Shown here: one piece after another, positions 7,882 to 16,316 of the stretch
Position numbering within the stretch: the first letter of the stretch is position 1
Layout of the letters: each line of letters begins with the position of its first letter
Assembly (NCBI RefSeq): GCF_019710575.1
Contig: NZ_JAHWFK010000032.1
Coordinates: 62,001-126,000, forward strand
Length of the DNA stretch: 64,000 nt
Direction: 5' to 3'
DNA from: Paractinoplanes polyasparticus
Lineage (GTDB): Bacteria; Actinomycetota; Actinomycetes; Mycobacteriales; Micromonosporaceae
Made by a program: the position numbers and the translations under genes
The notes under the pieces: model-generated
Told to the model about the DNA's origin: nothing
Databases searched by the model: none
What the model saw: the letters and a program-made list of their open reading frames with translations, nothing else

Positions 7882-8303
7882 CTGACGCACCACAACACGC
7901 AGCAGCGACGCTCCAAGGCTGCCGCAGCGGCCACAATCCGGGACTGCTGAACCAGCTACCGCGCCCTGACCCACCACAACACGCAGCAGCGACACTCGAA
8001 CGCGGCTAACGGCGGCCGCAATCCCGGAAACCGCCGCACCAGCTACCCCCGCCCTGACGCACCACAAAACACGCAGCTGCGACACTCAACGCGGCTAATG
8101 GCCGGCCACGGTCGCGATGGCTGCCGAGCCGGTTACCCCCGATCTGACGCACCACGACATGCAGCCACGACGCTCAAACGCGGCCGGCTGCGGTCGCGAT
8201 AGCCGCTCAGCCGGCTACCCCCGATCTGACGCACCACGACATGCAGCCACGACGCTCAAGCGCGGCCGGCTGCGGTCGCGATAGCCGCTGAGCCGGCAGC
8301 CGC
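7882..8303. repeat. Five imperfect tandem repeats of 82-90 bp running into the 3' end of the TspO-like gene
   Basis: Units begin with CTGACSCACCAC at 7882, 7966, 8054, 8144 and 8226, giving spacings of 84, 88, 90 and 82 bases. The two units next to the gene are nearly identical and the outer ones are more diverged. The last unit overlaps the C-terminal codons of the minus-strand gene 8256-8972 (AGSAAIATAAGRA). The array therefore looks like repeated copying of that gene's 3' end plus about 45 bases downstream. This explains most of the gap between 7760 and 8256; no gene is supported there. Confidence 0.85.
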
Positions 8304-8972
8304 GGCCCAGCGCACTGCCGCAGGGCGGCTGCGCGTCAGCGCGGTTGTGGCCAGGCCCCACGCGGACGCCAGAGCCAGCGGCAGCGCGCCCCGGCGCGAA
8401 CGCGCCACTCCCCCGGCAACCGCGGCCGAGGCGAGCAGGACAGCTGCCGTCGAGGCCGCGACCAGGCGGGAATCGCTCTTGTTCACACCGGCGGCCACCG
8501 CGCCCGCCGCCAAGTTGACCGTGCTGGCGAGGGCCGTCCAGCCGAGCAGCAAGCCGGTGCTCGCGGGCGTCACCGTGGCCGGCGCCGACGTCGAGCCGAC
8601 GCGCTGCGCACGGCCGTAGGCCGCGGCGGTGAAGGCGGTAGCGACCGGCAGCAACAGCGGCGTGAGGCCGAACCGGTCCGTCTGCGCGGCCAGCGACCAC
8701 GCCGCGTTGGCCGCGTAGGCGCCGGCCAGCGGCCAACCCGTCCGGCGGCTCATCGGATCGCGTCGGCCGCCGGGCAGGCACTGGGCCACCGTCGAGGCTG
8801 CGCAGCCGGCGAAGATCGGGGCCCACACCGCGAACGCGTAGCCGGGCGGAGTGATCACCGTGTCGTAGCGCTGGGTCTGCTCACCCCGGCCGAGAAGCGC
8901 CCCCAGGCACGGCACGGCCACGAAAGCAGCGCAGGAAGAAGCGAGTGCGACGGTACGAACGGTGTCAGTCAT
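8256..8972 (-). CDS. TspO/MBR-like membrane protein
   Basis: 238 residues with five or six hydrophobic segments. GYAFAVWAPIFAG near residues 44-56 and NAAWSLAAQTDRFGLTP near 90-105 recall the tryptophan-rich sensory (TspO/MBR) family in its long actinobacterial form. TspO homologues bind porphyrins or sterols, but the function of this branch is not established. The C-terminal 13 residues lie inside the last copy of a tandem repeat, so the natural end may have been altered. It follows prcA by 33 bases on the same strand and may be the last gene of the proteasome transcript. Confidence 0.6.
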   Translation of the reverse strand: MTDTVRTVALASSCAAFVAVPCLGALLGRGEQTQRYDTVITPPGYAFAVWAPIFAGCAASTVAQCLPGGRRDPMSRRTGWPLAGAYAANAAWSLAAQTDRFGLTPLLLPVATAFTAAAYGRAQRVGSTSAPATVTPASTGLLLGWTALASTVNLAAGAVAAGVNKSDSRLVAASTAAVLLASAAVAGGVARSRRGALPLALASAWGLATTALTRSRPAAVRWAAAAGSAAIATAAGRA

Positions 8973-9005
8973 GCCCCCGGTGTACCCACCGGGGGCATGT
9001 CCACG

Positions 9006-9875
9006 TCAGGAACCGTCGCCGTTGACGCCGTCGGCCGGCGCGGCCGGGTCGGTCGGCTCGGCCTCTGGCTTGTCGGCCGCGTCCTCCTCGGCGGCAGCCG
9101 ACACCGTGGGCTTGTCGGCGGCCGGAGGCGGCGGCGGAGCGGCATCCACCCCGCCCAGGTCCTTGTCGAGCACGTCCTTCAAGCCCTCGAGCAGCTGGAT
9201 CAGCGCCGGCCCCTGGATGCGCCGGAACGCCCGGCCCTTACGCCGCCGGTCGAGCACCGCGACCTCGAGCTGCTTCTGGTCGAGCTTGCGCGTCTGACCG
9301 TTCTCGCCGCCCACACTGCCCAGCGCCTGCGCCGCGAGTGCCAGCGCCGCCGGCAGCTCGGCCGTCGCGTCGTGCCGCTCGCGCAGCACGTTCGAGATCG
9401 CCTCGGCCTGGCCGCCCATCGCCATGAACCCCGGCTCGTCCATGACCGAGCCGTCGTACGTGATGCGGTAGAGCTCGTCGGTCTCGGGCGACGAGCCCAC
9501 CTGGGCGATGCAGATCTCCACCTCGTACGGCTTCTGCGTCTCCGTGAAGATCGCGCCCAGCGTCTGGGTGTACGCGTTGGCCAGGAACCGCCCGGTCACG
9601 TCCCGCCGGTCGTAGCTGTAGCCGTTCACATCGGCCATCCGGATGCCGGCCCGGCGCAGGCTCTCGAACTCGTTGTACCGGCCGACCGCGGCGAACCCGA
9701 TCTTGTCGTAGATCTCGCTGATCTTGCGCAGCGTCGTGATGTTCTCGGCGACCAGCAGGATGCCGCCCTCATACGTCAGCACCACGGCGGAACGGCCGCG
9801 GGCGATGCCCTTACGGGCGTACTCCGAACGGTCGCGCTGGACCTGCTCGGGTGATGCATAGAACTGCATGGCCAC
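9006..9875 (-). CDS. prcA: Proteasome subunit alpha
   Basis: 289 residues. PrcA forms the outer rings of the 20S core, gates the pore and docks Mpa. The N-terminus MAMQFYASPEQVQRDRSEYARKGIARGRSAV is the gating helix and first strand of actinobacterial alpha subunits. NITTLRKISEIYDKIGFAAVGRYNEFE is a family signature. The last 45 residues are a Pro/Ala/Glu-rich disordered tail that includes six consecutive prolines. It follows prcB with a 54-base gap and starts at the ATG with a GAGGGAGTAG site upstream. Confidence 0.95.
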   Translation of the reverse strand: MAMQFYASPEQVQRDRSEYARKGIARGRSAVVLTYEGGILLVAENITTLRKISEIYDKIGFAAVGRYNEFESLRRAGIRMADVNGYSYDRRDVTGRFLANAYTQTLGAIFTETQKPYEVEICIAQVGSSPETDELYRITYDGSVMDEPGFMAMGGQAEAISNVLRERHDATAELPAALALAAQALGSVGGENGQTRKLDQKQLEVAVLDRRRKGRAFRRIQGPALIQLLEGLKDVLDKDLGGVDAAPPPPPAADKPTVSAAAEEDAADKPEAEPTDPAAPADGVNGDGS

Positions 9876-9929
9876 GGGTGGCTACTCCCTCTCGTCCCTG
9901 GTGAATTCGGCTGCTACCAACAACCGGAC

Positions 9930-10769
9930 TCAGCCGCCCGGATTCTCCATGCGCCCGGCCACGACCTGCTCGGCCACCGCGGTGATCTCGGCCTCGGTCA
10001 GACGGTGCGTGCCGTTCGCCGTCGCCGACATCACCACCGGGAAGATCTTGCGGGTCAGGTCGGGACCGCCGGTCGCGGTGTCGTCGTCGGCCGCGTCGTA
10101 GAGCGCCTCGACCGCCAGCCGCACCGCGTCATCGGTGCTCAGACCCGCCCGGTACTTCTTCTTCAGAGCCGACTTCGCGAACAACGAGCCCGAACCGATC
10201 GCGTCGTAGCCGGTCTCCTCGTAGAGCCCGCCCGCCACGTCGAAGCTGAAGATGCGCCCCACCTTGGCCGGGTCGGCCGGCGACAGGTCGTAGCCCGCGA
10301 ACAGCGGCACCACGGCCAGGCCCTGCATCGCCGCGCCCAGGTTGCCCCGCACCATGCCGGCCAGCCGGTTCGCCTTGCCGTCGGTCGAGAGCATCGTGCC
10401 CTCGATCTTCTCGTAGTGCTCCAGCTCGACCTGGAACAGCCGCATCAGCTCGATGCCGATACCCGCCGTCCCGGCGATGCCGATCAGCGAGTACGAGTCG
10501 GCCGGATGCACCTTCTCGATGTCCCGGCTGGCAATGAGGTTGCCCATCGTCGCGCGCCGGTCGCCACCCATCACGACACCCTCAGCGGTGGCGATCGCGA
10601 CGATCGTCGTCGCGTGGGGTGCGATATCGGCGGAAAGCCCCGGCGGCAGCGGCCGCCGGCCCGGTAGAAGTTCCGGGGACGCATGGTTCAGGAACTGCGT
10701 GAAGGAGGACGTCCCCGCGTTGGTGAAGTAATCCGGCATGCGCCCGGATGGATCAAAGTCCTTTGCCAC
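9930..10769 (-). CDS. prcB: Proteasome subunit beta (precursor)
   Basis: 279 residues from GTG 10769, chosen because AAAGGAACC lies just upstream and the protein then begins VAKDFDPSGRMPDYF, as in other actinobacterial PrcB proteins. The 53-residue propeptide ends at PHA, and cleavage exposes the catalytic Thr54 of TTIVAIATAEGVVMGGDRRAT. The catalytic Lys and Asp neighbours are in the expected places. It forms the inner proteolytic rings. It lies between pup and prcA, with a 230-base gap towards pup that contains two hairpins. Confidence 0.95.
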   Translation of the reverse strand: MAKDFDPSGRMPDYFTNAGTSSFTQFLNHASPELLPGRRPLPPGLSADIAPHATTIVAIATAEGVVMGGDRRATMGNLIASRDIEKVHPADSYSLIGIAGTAGIGIELMRLFQVELEHYEKIEGTMLSTDGKANRLAGMVRGNLGAAMQGLAVVPLFAGYDLSPADPAKVGRIFSFDVAGGLYEETGYDAIGSGSLFAKSALKKKYRAGLSTDDAVRLAVEALYDAADDDTATGGPDLTRKIFPVVMSATANGTHRLTEAEITAVAEQVVAGRMENPGG

Positions 10770-10893
10770 GTGGTTCCTTTCAGTTCCGTGATTGCTCCGG
10801 CATCCCCAGAGCTGCCGGTGCAGTTGACGAACCTTATCCCGCGGCACGGGGGCGAGGCGATGATCGTGGTCGACGTGTTGGGCTTGACAGCGA

Positions 10894-10925
10894 CGGCCGT
10901 CAGGCCTACGAGCACCTGACGGCCG
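10894..10925. other. Perfect 11-bp hairpin between pup and prcB
   Basis: CGGCCGTCAGG at 10894-10904 pairs exactly with CCTGACGGCCG at 10915-10925 around a 10-base loop. It lies in the 230-base gap between prcB and pup. It may cut transcript levels between pup and prcBA or stabilise a processed end. A TTGACA word at 10884-10889 on the plus strand could be part of a promoter, but the matching -10 is weak. Confidence 0.5.
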
Positions 10926-10931
10926 CACAAG

Positions 10932-10960
10932 ATCCCCGCGGCTCACCGCGGCGTCTTTTT
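10932..10960 (+). terminator. Intrinsic terminator pointing along the plus strand
   Basis: CCGCGG-CTCA-CCGCGG at 10936-10951, extended by a partial outer stem, is followed by CGTC and five Ts at 10956-10960 on the plus strand. All nearby genes run on the minus strand, so this terminator would end a plus-strand RNA that begins inside the gap or within prcB. A short antisense RNA is possible; it may also act on the minus strand as a plain stem. Confidence 0.4.
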
Positions 10961-10999
10961 CGCTCTGGGCTTAGCCGGCCCAGAAACGGACAACTAGGT

Positions 11000-11215
11000 C
11001 TATTCTCCGCCTTTTTGGACGTAGCCCCTGACGAATTCCTCGGCGTTCTCTTCGAGGACCGAGTCAATTTCGTCGAGCAGGTCGTCGACGTCTTCGGTGA
11101 TCTCGGCGTGCCGTTCCGCTACCTCTGGGTTGGCCTCGACGGTGGCGTCCTGGACTTCCTCGTCCTGCCGGCCCTTGCCCGACTGCGACTGCCCGCCGGT
11201 GTCCCGAGTTGCCAT
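11000..11215 (-). CDS. pup: Prokaryotic ubiquitin-like protein Pup
   Basis: 71 residues, rich in Glu, Asp and Gln and mostly disordered. The C-terminal half (EITEDVDDLLDEIDSVLEEN) is the segment that becomes a helix on the Mpa coiled coil. The end FVRGYVQKGGE closes with Gly-Gly-Glu, so Pup is made in the ligation-ready Glu form and would not need deamidation by Dop. It starts at the ATG with an AGGGGG site upstream and sits between dop and prcB, as is usual. Confidence 0.97.
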   Translation of the reverse strand: MATRDTGGQSQSGKGRQDEEVQDATVEANPEVAERHAEITEDVDDLLDEIDSVLEENAEEFVRGYVQKGGE

Positions 11216-11294
11216 CGGTGTCCCCCTTCTCAGCCACCCGAAGCCTGTGACATCGGGTTGGGAAAAACCTACCTCGTGGTTGTGACAAAACCAC

Positions 11295-12812
11295 TCAGCG
11301 ACTGGTGATCACTTCGAGGAGATCCTTCGCGCTCTCGCACTTGTCGAACAGCGCGCCCACGTGCTTCTTCGTCCCGCGCTCGGGCTCCATCATCGGCACC
11401 CGGACGAGCGACTCGCGCCCGACGTCGAAGATGACCGAGTCCCAGCTGGCCGCGACCACTTCGGACGCGTACTGGGCCAGGCACCGGCCGCGGAAGTAGG
11501 CCCGCGTGTCCTCCGGCGGCTCGGACATGGCCCGCTGCACGTCGTCCGGCTCGAGCAGCGTCTTCATCGAGCCGCGCGCGACCAGCCGGTGGTAGAGGCC
11601 CTTCTCGGGGCGGACGTCGGCGTACTGCAGGTCGACCAGCTGAAGTTTGGGCGAGGACCAGCCGAGGTTCTCGCGCTCGCGGTAGCCCTCGAGCAGCCGC
11701 AGCTTGGCCACCCAGTCGAGGGTGTCCGCGCATTCCATCGGGTCGCGGCCGAGCCGGTCGAGGATGTCCTCCCAGCGGTCGAGCACGTCCTTCGTCTGCT
11801 CGTCGGTGTCGTCGCCTTCCCGCTGGTCGACGAACTCGCGGGCCCGCTCGTAGTAGGCCCACTGCAGGTCGAGCGCCGTGAGCTTGCGGCCGTCGCGCAG
11901 CCGGATCAGGTGCTGCAGCGACGGGTCGTGGCTGACCGCTTTGAGCTCGCTGACCGGGTCGGCGATGCCGAGGTCGCCGCTGAACACCTTCTCCTCGATC
12001 ATGTTGAGCACCAGCGAGGTGGTGCCCATCTTGAGGTAGGTGGCGATCTCGGACAGGTTGGCGTCGCCGATGATGACGTGCAGGCGCCGGTATTTGTCGG
12101 CGTCGGAGTGCGGCTCGTCGCGGGTGTTGATGATCGGCCGCTTGAGCGTCGTCTCGAGGCCGACCTCGACCTCGAAGAAGTCGGCGCGGGAGCTCATCTG
12201 GAAGCCGGAGCCGGAGCCGTCCTGGCCGAGGCCGACGCGGCCGACGCCGGTGAAGATCTGCCGGGTGACGAAGAACGGCGTGAGGTGGGCGACGATGTCG
12301 GCGAACGGGGTCTGGCGCCGCATCAGGTAGTTCTCGTGGGAGCCGTACGAGGCGCCCTTGTTGTCGGTGTTGTTCTTGTAGAGCTGGATGCGATGGGTGC
12401 CCGGGATGGTGGCGGCGCGGCGGGAGGCCTCGGCCATCACGCGCTCGCCGGCCTTGTCCCACTTGACGATGTCGAGCGGGTTGGTGCACTCGGGCGTGCT
12501 GTATTCGGGGTGTGCGTGGTCGACGTAGAGGCGGGCGCCGTTGGTCAGTATCACGTTGGCCAGGCCGAGGTCTTCGTCGGCGAGGGCGTCGGCCGGGTCG
12601 TAGGCGGCGCCGGAGTAGGTGAAGCCGCGCGCGTCGCGCAGCGGCGACTCTTCCTCGTAGTCCCAGCGGGCGCGTCCGTTGCGGTTGAGCTCGGGGCGTG
12701 CCCCGTAGGCGTTGACCACCTGCGACGACGTGACCATCGGGTTGGCGCCGGGCTGCCCGGGGACGCTGATGCCGTACTCGACCTCGGTGCCCATAATTCG
12801 TCGAACGCTCAT
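11295..12812 (-). CDS. dop: Dop, depupylase/deamidase of Pup
   Basis: 505 residues. Dop is the PafA paralogue that removes Pup from targets, and in species with a Gln-ending Pup it deamidates it. The start MSVRRIMGTEVEYGISVPG carries the Mg-binding Glu. VVNAYGARPELNRNG and the following stretch form the Dop-specific loop near residues 35-65. ARLYVDHAHPEYSTPEC holds the catalytic Asp (residue 98). As Pup already ends in Glu here, its job should be depupylation. It lies 79 bases upstream of pup. A TAGGCT word in the 47 bases before it could be a -10 box. Confidence 0.96.
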   Translation of the reverse strand: MSVRRIMGTEVEYGISVPGQPGANPMVTSSQVVNAYGARPELNRNGRARWDYEEESPLRDARGFTYSGAAYDPADALADEDLGLANVILTNGARLYVDHAHPEYSTPECTNPLDIVKWDKAGERVMAEASRRAATIPGTHRIQLYKNNTDNKGASYGSHENYLMRRQTPFADIVAHLTPFFVTRQIFTGVGRVGLGQDGSGSGFQMSSRADFFEVEVGLETTLKRPIINTRDEPHSDADKYRRLHVIIGDANLSEIATYLKMGTTSLVLNMIEEKVFSGDLGIADPVSELKAVSHDPSLQHLIRLRDGRKLTALDLQWAYYERAREFVDQREGDDTDEQTKDVLDRWEDILDRLGRDPMECADTLDWVAKLRLLEGYRERENLGWSSPKLQLVDLQYADVRPEKGLYHRLVARGSMKTLLEPDDVQRAMSEPPEDTRAYFRGRCLAQYASEVVAASWDSVIFDVGRESLVRVPMMEPERGTKKHVGALFDKCESAKDLLEVITSR

Positions 12813-12859
12813 GCGACCATCCCGCCCGCCACGTTGCCCCTGTTGCTCATGTATTGAGC

Positions 12860-14083
12860 CTAGACGCTCTCACGCGTGTTATCGCCCCGCCCGGTGCGCG
12901 GCGCGGCACGCTGGGTGGGGGCGCAGAGAGCAGGGTCGATCTTCGAGATCAGGCGGCGTCCGAGCGCCTGGCCCGGCTGTTCCACCATGCGGTAGGAGAT
13001 CGCCGCCAGCAGAAGCATGACGATCACGTACGCCACCCCGGACGCGGCCCTGATCGGCAGCGCCTGCGTCCCGAGATCCGGGACGACGCGCGGGATCATG
13101 AACAGCACCATGACGTGCAGCAGGTACAGCGAGTAGCTGATCCGGCCGAGCCCGGTGAGCACCTGCGGCATCGCGCGTTTGCGAAAAACGTACGCCAAAA
13201 GGAATGTCGCGATGACGGCGAGCGTCGTGGTGAAGCCCTGATCGGCGACGAGTGCACATGCGACGACGGCGAGCGCCGCGACGGCCGGGACCCGCCCGGT
13301 CTGCCCGTGCTGCCACCGATAGACGACCGTCCCGGCGAACATGACGGCGAGCAGCAGCAGCCCCTGCCCCGACGAGGTGACCGTGCTGGCCGGGCTCGGG
13401 TGCCCGTTGAGGGCGGGCAGCAGCACGAACCCGATGCCGATCGCCCCCGCCGCCGAGCCGCGGAACTGCAAGATCAAGGTCAATCCGACCAGCAGCACCA
13501 GGACGGCGGCCAGCAGGCGCCGATCGGACCAGGAGTTCCCGAGAAGCGCGTCCGGCAGGTACGGCCCGGCCAGCCCCGCGACGAGGCCCAGCGCAGCCGC
13601 GTACCAGGCGCTGTGGCGGTGCGCCCGCCACGCGAACAGCCCTGCCACCACGAGGTAGAACACCATCTCGTAGGAGAGCGTCCAGAACACCCGCACGACG
13701 CCGCGCACCCCGACCAGGTCGGGCATCATCGTGAGGTGCGCGAGCACGCCGGCGCCGGTCTCGGCCCGCAGCGATGCCTGCCAGTGCAGCAGCCCGGCCG
13801 AGGCGAGCAGCGCGAACAGGCCGATCGTGACCAGGTAGGCCGGGTAGACGCGGCAGAGCCGCCCGATCCAGAACCGCCGCAGCGACCCGTGGCGCTCCAG
13901 CGACATCGGGATCACGTATCCGCTGACCACGAAGAACAGCAGAACCGCGTACTTGCCCAGGTTGATCTGCCGCATGACCGCCAGGTGCGCGTCGTCGCCG
14001 ATCACCTGCGGGCTGAGGTGGAACAGCACGACGGTGATCGCGGCCAGGCCCCGAAGAGCATCGAGCCAGTCGAGGCGTCTCAT
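12860..14083 (-). CDS. Membrane acyltransferase of the acyltransferase-3 (OafA/YrhL) family
   Basis: 407 residues with about ten membrane spans. The N-terminus MRRLDWLDALRGLAAITVVLFH is the family signature, with the conserved His of the active site at the end of TM1. RFWIGRLCRVYPAYL holds the second conserved Arg cluster. Members transfer acetyl or other acyl groups to sugars, antibiotics or cell-wall glycans at the membrane. It stands between mpa and dop and is not part of the Pup pathway. A strong terminator separates it from mpa, so it probably has its own promoter and may share a transcript with dop, 47 bases downstream. Confidence 0.88.
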   Translation of the reverse strand: MRRLDWLDALRGLAAITVVLFHLSPQVIGDDAHLAVMRQINLGKYAVLLFFVVSGYVIPMSLERHGSLRRFWIGRLCRVYPAYLVTIGLFALLASAGLLHWQASLRAETGAGVLAHLTMMPDLVGVRGVVRVFWTLSYEMVFYLVVAGLFAWRAHRHSAWYAAALGLVAGLAGPYLPDALLGNSWSDRRLLAAVLVLLVGLTLILQFRGSAAGAIGIGFVLLPALNGHPSPASTVTSSGQGLLLLAVMFAGTVVYRWQHGQTGRVPAVAALAVVACALVADQGFTTTLAVIATFLLAYVFRKRAMPQVLTGLGRISYSLYLLHVMVLFMIPRVVPDLGTQALPIRAASGVAYVIVMLLLAAISYRMVEQPGQALGRRLISKIDPALCAPTQRAAPRTGRGDNTRESV

Positions 14084-14098
14084 GCGCAGTGCAACGAA

Positions 14099-14131
14099 AG
14101 CGCGGGCCGGGGGAAACCCCCGGCCCGCGCT
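14099..14131 (-). terminator. Strong hairpin terminator after mpa
   Basis: A 15-bp perfect stem: AGCGCGGGCCGGGGG at 14099-14113 pairs with CCCCCGGCCCGCGCT at 14117-14131 around AAA. It lies 22 bases after the mpa stop, without a long T-run, which is normal in high-GC actinobacteria. It should end the mpa transcript before the acyltransferase gene. Confidence 0.8.
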
Positions 14132-14153
14132 GACAACCGTCTCTTACAGAGCC

Positions 14154-15935
14154 TTACAGGTACTGACCGGTGTTGCTGGCCGTCTCGATGGAGCGGCCGG
14201 CCTCGGCGCCCTTGCCGCCGGAGACGAGCGTGCGGATGTAGACGATCCGCTCGCCCTTCTTGCCGGAGATGCGGGCCCAGTCGTCGGGGTTGGTGGTGTT
14301 GGGGAGGTCTTCGTTCTCGCGGAACTCGTCGACACAGCTGTCGAGCAGGTGCTGCAGGCGCAGCCCCTTCTTGCCGGAGGTGAGGAACTCCTTGATGGCC
14401 ATCTTCTTGCCGCGGTCGACGATGTTCTGGATCATCGCGCCGGAGTTGAAGTCCTTGAAGTACAGGACCTCTTTGTCACCGTTGGCGTAGGTGACCTCGA
14501 GGAAGCGGTTCTCCTCGGTCTCCGTGTACATCCGGAGCACGACTGCCTCGATCATGGCGGCGACCGTCATGTCACGGTCGTTGCCGTGCTCGTTCAGGTC
14601 GTCGGTGCTCAGCGGCAGGTCGGACAGGATGTACTTGCCGAAGATGTCCTTCGCCGCCTCGGCATCCGGACGCTCGATCTTGATCTTCACGTCGAGACGG
14701 CCGGGGCGCAGGATGGCCGGGTCGATCATGTCTTCCCGGTTGGAGGCGCCGATCACGATGACGTTCTCGAGGCCCTCGACGCCGTCGATCTCGCTGAGGA
14801 GCTGGGGAACGATCGTGTTCTCGACGTCGCTGGAGACACCGGAGCCACGGGTGCGGAAGATCGAGTCCATCTCGTCGAAGAACACGATCACCGGGGTGCC
14901 CTCGCCGGCCTTCTCGCGAGCCCGCTGGAAGACCAGGCGGATGTGCCGCTCGGTCTCACCCACGTACTTGTTGAGCAGCTCAGGACCCTTGATGTTGAGG
15001 AAGTAGCTGGTGTGCTTCTCCTCGCCGCGGCGCTCGGCGATCTTCTTCGCCAGCGAGTTGGCGACCGCCTTGGCGATCAGGGTCTTGCCACAGCCGGGCG
15101 GGCCGTAGAGCAGGATGCCCTTGGGCGGGCGCAGCTGGTGCTCCCGGAACAGGTCGGCGTGCAGGAACGGCAGCTCGACCGCGTCCCGGATCTGCTCGAT
15201 CTGCGAGTGCAGGCCGCCGATGTCGGTGTAGTCGACGTCGGGAACCTCCTCGAGGACGAGCTCCTCGACCTCGCTCTTGGGGATGCGCTCGTAGGCGTAG
15301 GCCGACCGTGGCTCGATCATCAGCGAATCGCCGGCGCGCAGCTTGCTGATCTCGAGCGAGTCGGCCAGGAGGACGATGCGTTCCTCGTCGGCGTGCGAGA
15401 CGACCAGTGCCCGGTCGCCACGCTGGCCGTCGGGGCCCGCGAGGACCTCCTTGAGCGTCACCACCTCGCCGCTGCGTTCGAAGCCGAACGCGTCGACGAC
15501 GTTGAGCGCGTCGTTGAGCAGCACCTCCTGCCCGCGCTGGAGCTCCTCGACCTCGAGGGACGGGGAGACCGCCACGCGGAGCTTGCGACCGCCGGTGAAG
15601 ACATCGACGGTGCCGTCCTCGTGTGCCGTGAGGAATACGCCGTAACCGCTGGGCGGCTGGGCGAGCCGGTCAATCTCTTCCTTGAGAGTGACGATCTGAG
15701 CTCGGGCTTCCTTGAGGGTCGCCACGAGCCTGTCGTTGTTCTCGGTCAGTCGGGCCAGCTGCGCCTGCGTTGCCGCGAGCCGTTCCTCGAGCTGCCGGAC
15801 GTGTCGTGGGCTTTCGGTCAACTTCCGCCGAACAAGGGCGAGTTCCTCCTGAAGGAACGCGACCTGGCTGGAGAGATCGTTGGCCTCTTTTTCCCAACGT
15901 GCGGCGCGGTTGTCCGCCTCGTCGCTGCGTGCCAC
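14154..15935 (-). CDS. mpa: Proteasome-associated AAA+ ATPase Mpa (ARC)
   Basis: 593 residues. Mpa is the hexameric ring that binds Pup on its coiled coil, unfolds pupylated proteins and feeds them to the 20S core. Residues 1-95 are the coiled coil (SSQVAFLQEELALVRRKL and LKEARAQIVTLKEEIDRLAQ). Two OB domains follow. Then comes the AAA+ domain with Walker A GPPGCGKT at 278-285, Walker B FFDEMDS around Asp354, and the arginine-finger region DPAILRPGRLD. The C-terminus GQYL carries the penultimate Tyr that docks in the alpha-ring. All key residues are present. Confidence 0.97.
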   Translation of the reverse strand: MARSDEADNRAARWEKEANDLSSQVAFLQEELALVRRKLTESPRHVRQLEERLAATQAQLARLTENNDRLVATLKEARAQIVTLKEEIDRLAQPPSGYGVFLTAHEDGTVDVFTGGRKLRVAVSPSLEVEELQRGQEVLLNDALNVVDAFGFERSGEVVTLKEVLAGPDGQRGDRALVVSHADEERIVLLADSLEISKLRAGDSLMIEPRSAYAYERIPKSEVEELVLEEVPDVDYTDIGGLHSQIEQIRDAVELPFLHADLFREHQLRPPKGILLYGPPGCGKTLIAKAVANSLAKKIAERRGEEKHTSYFLNIKGPELLNKYVGETERHIRLVFQRAREKAGEGTPVIVFFDEMDSIFRTRGSGVSSDVENTIVPQLLSEIDGVEGLENVIVIGASNREDMIDPAILRPGRLDVKIKIERPDAEAAKDIFGKYILSDLPLSTDDLNEHGNDRDMTVAAMIEAVVLRMYTETEENRFLEVTYANGDKEVLYFKDFNSGAMIQNIVDRGKKMAIKEFLTSGKKGLRLQHLLDSCVDEFRENEDLPNTTNPDDWARISGKKGERIVYIRTLVSGGKGAEAGRSIETASNTGQYL

Positions 15936-16316
15936 GTCCCACCTCCCCGGGGGCTCGAACGTCTTGGGATAACACTAGCCGCTGCGGACCGGATTTCGAC
16001 CCATGCAACACCCTCGTCACCGAGTCTTGATCCATTCGGCCGGTGTGCGCAAGGAGTTTGTCGGTGCATTCCGGTACGGTTGGGCGGGTTCCGCTCCGGG
16101 ACGGACACGTTGTCCGCGCCCACCGCGGCCGCCGGCCGGCAGATCGCGGCCGATCAGGGGCTTTACCGCCGTGACGAGGCCCCGACGCCCCACCGCAAGA
16201 CCCTTGCGCGGCCGGGCCGGAGCCGTTTCGCGGGAAGGCGATGTTCGTCTCAGCCACGTCGATGCGGATCGGCGGAGCGCCGAAAAAAGTCACCTGCGCG
16301 AAATGTGTGTCGCGCC
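15936..16316. other. Gap upstream of mpa
   Basis: 381 bases with no supported gene on either strand. The promoter of mpa must lie here, as the next gene upstream on the same strand ends at 16317. I see no clear hairpin, repeat or RNA gene in it. Confidence 0.4.

Noticed and set aside
7843..8085. An 80-codon minus-strand frame in the tandem array
   Set aside because: It reads through repeat copies of a gene end, has no ribosome site, and its unit length is not a constant multiple of three.
7882..8303. CRISPR or phage attachment repeats
   Set aside because: Units of 82-90 bp are continuous, share homology over the full length, and derive from the adjacent gene end.
10894..10960. A tRNA or riboswitch in the pup-prcB gap
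   Set aside because: The hairpins do not form a cloverleaf and no conserved aptamer core is visible.
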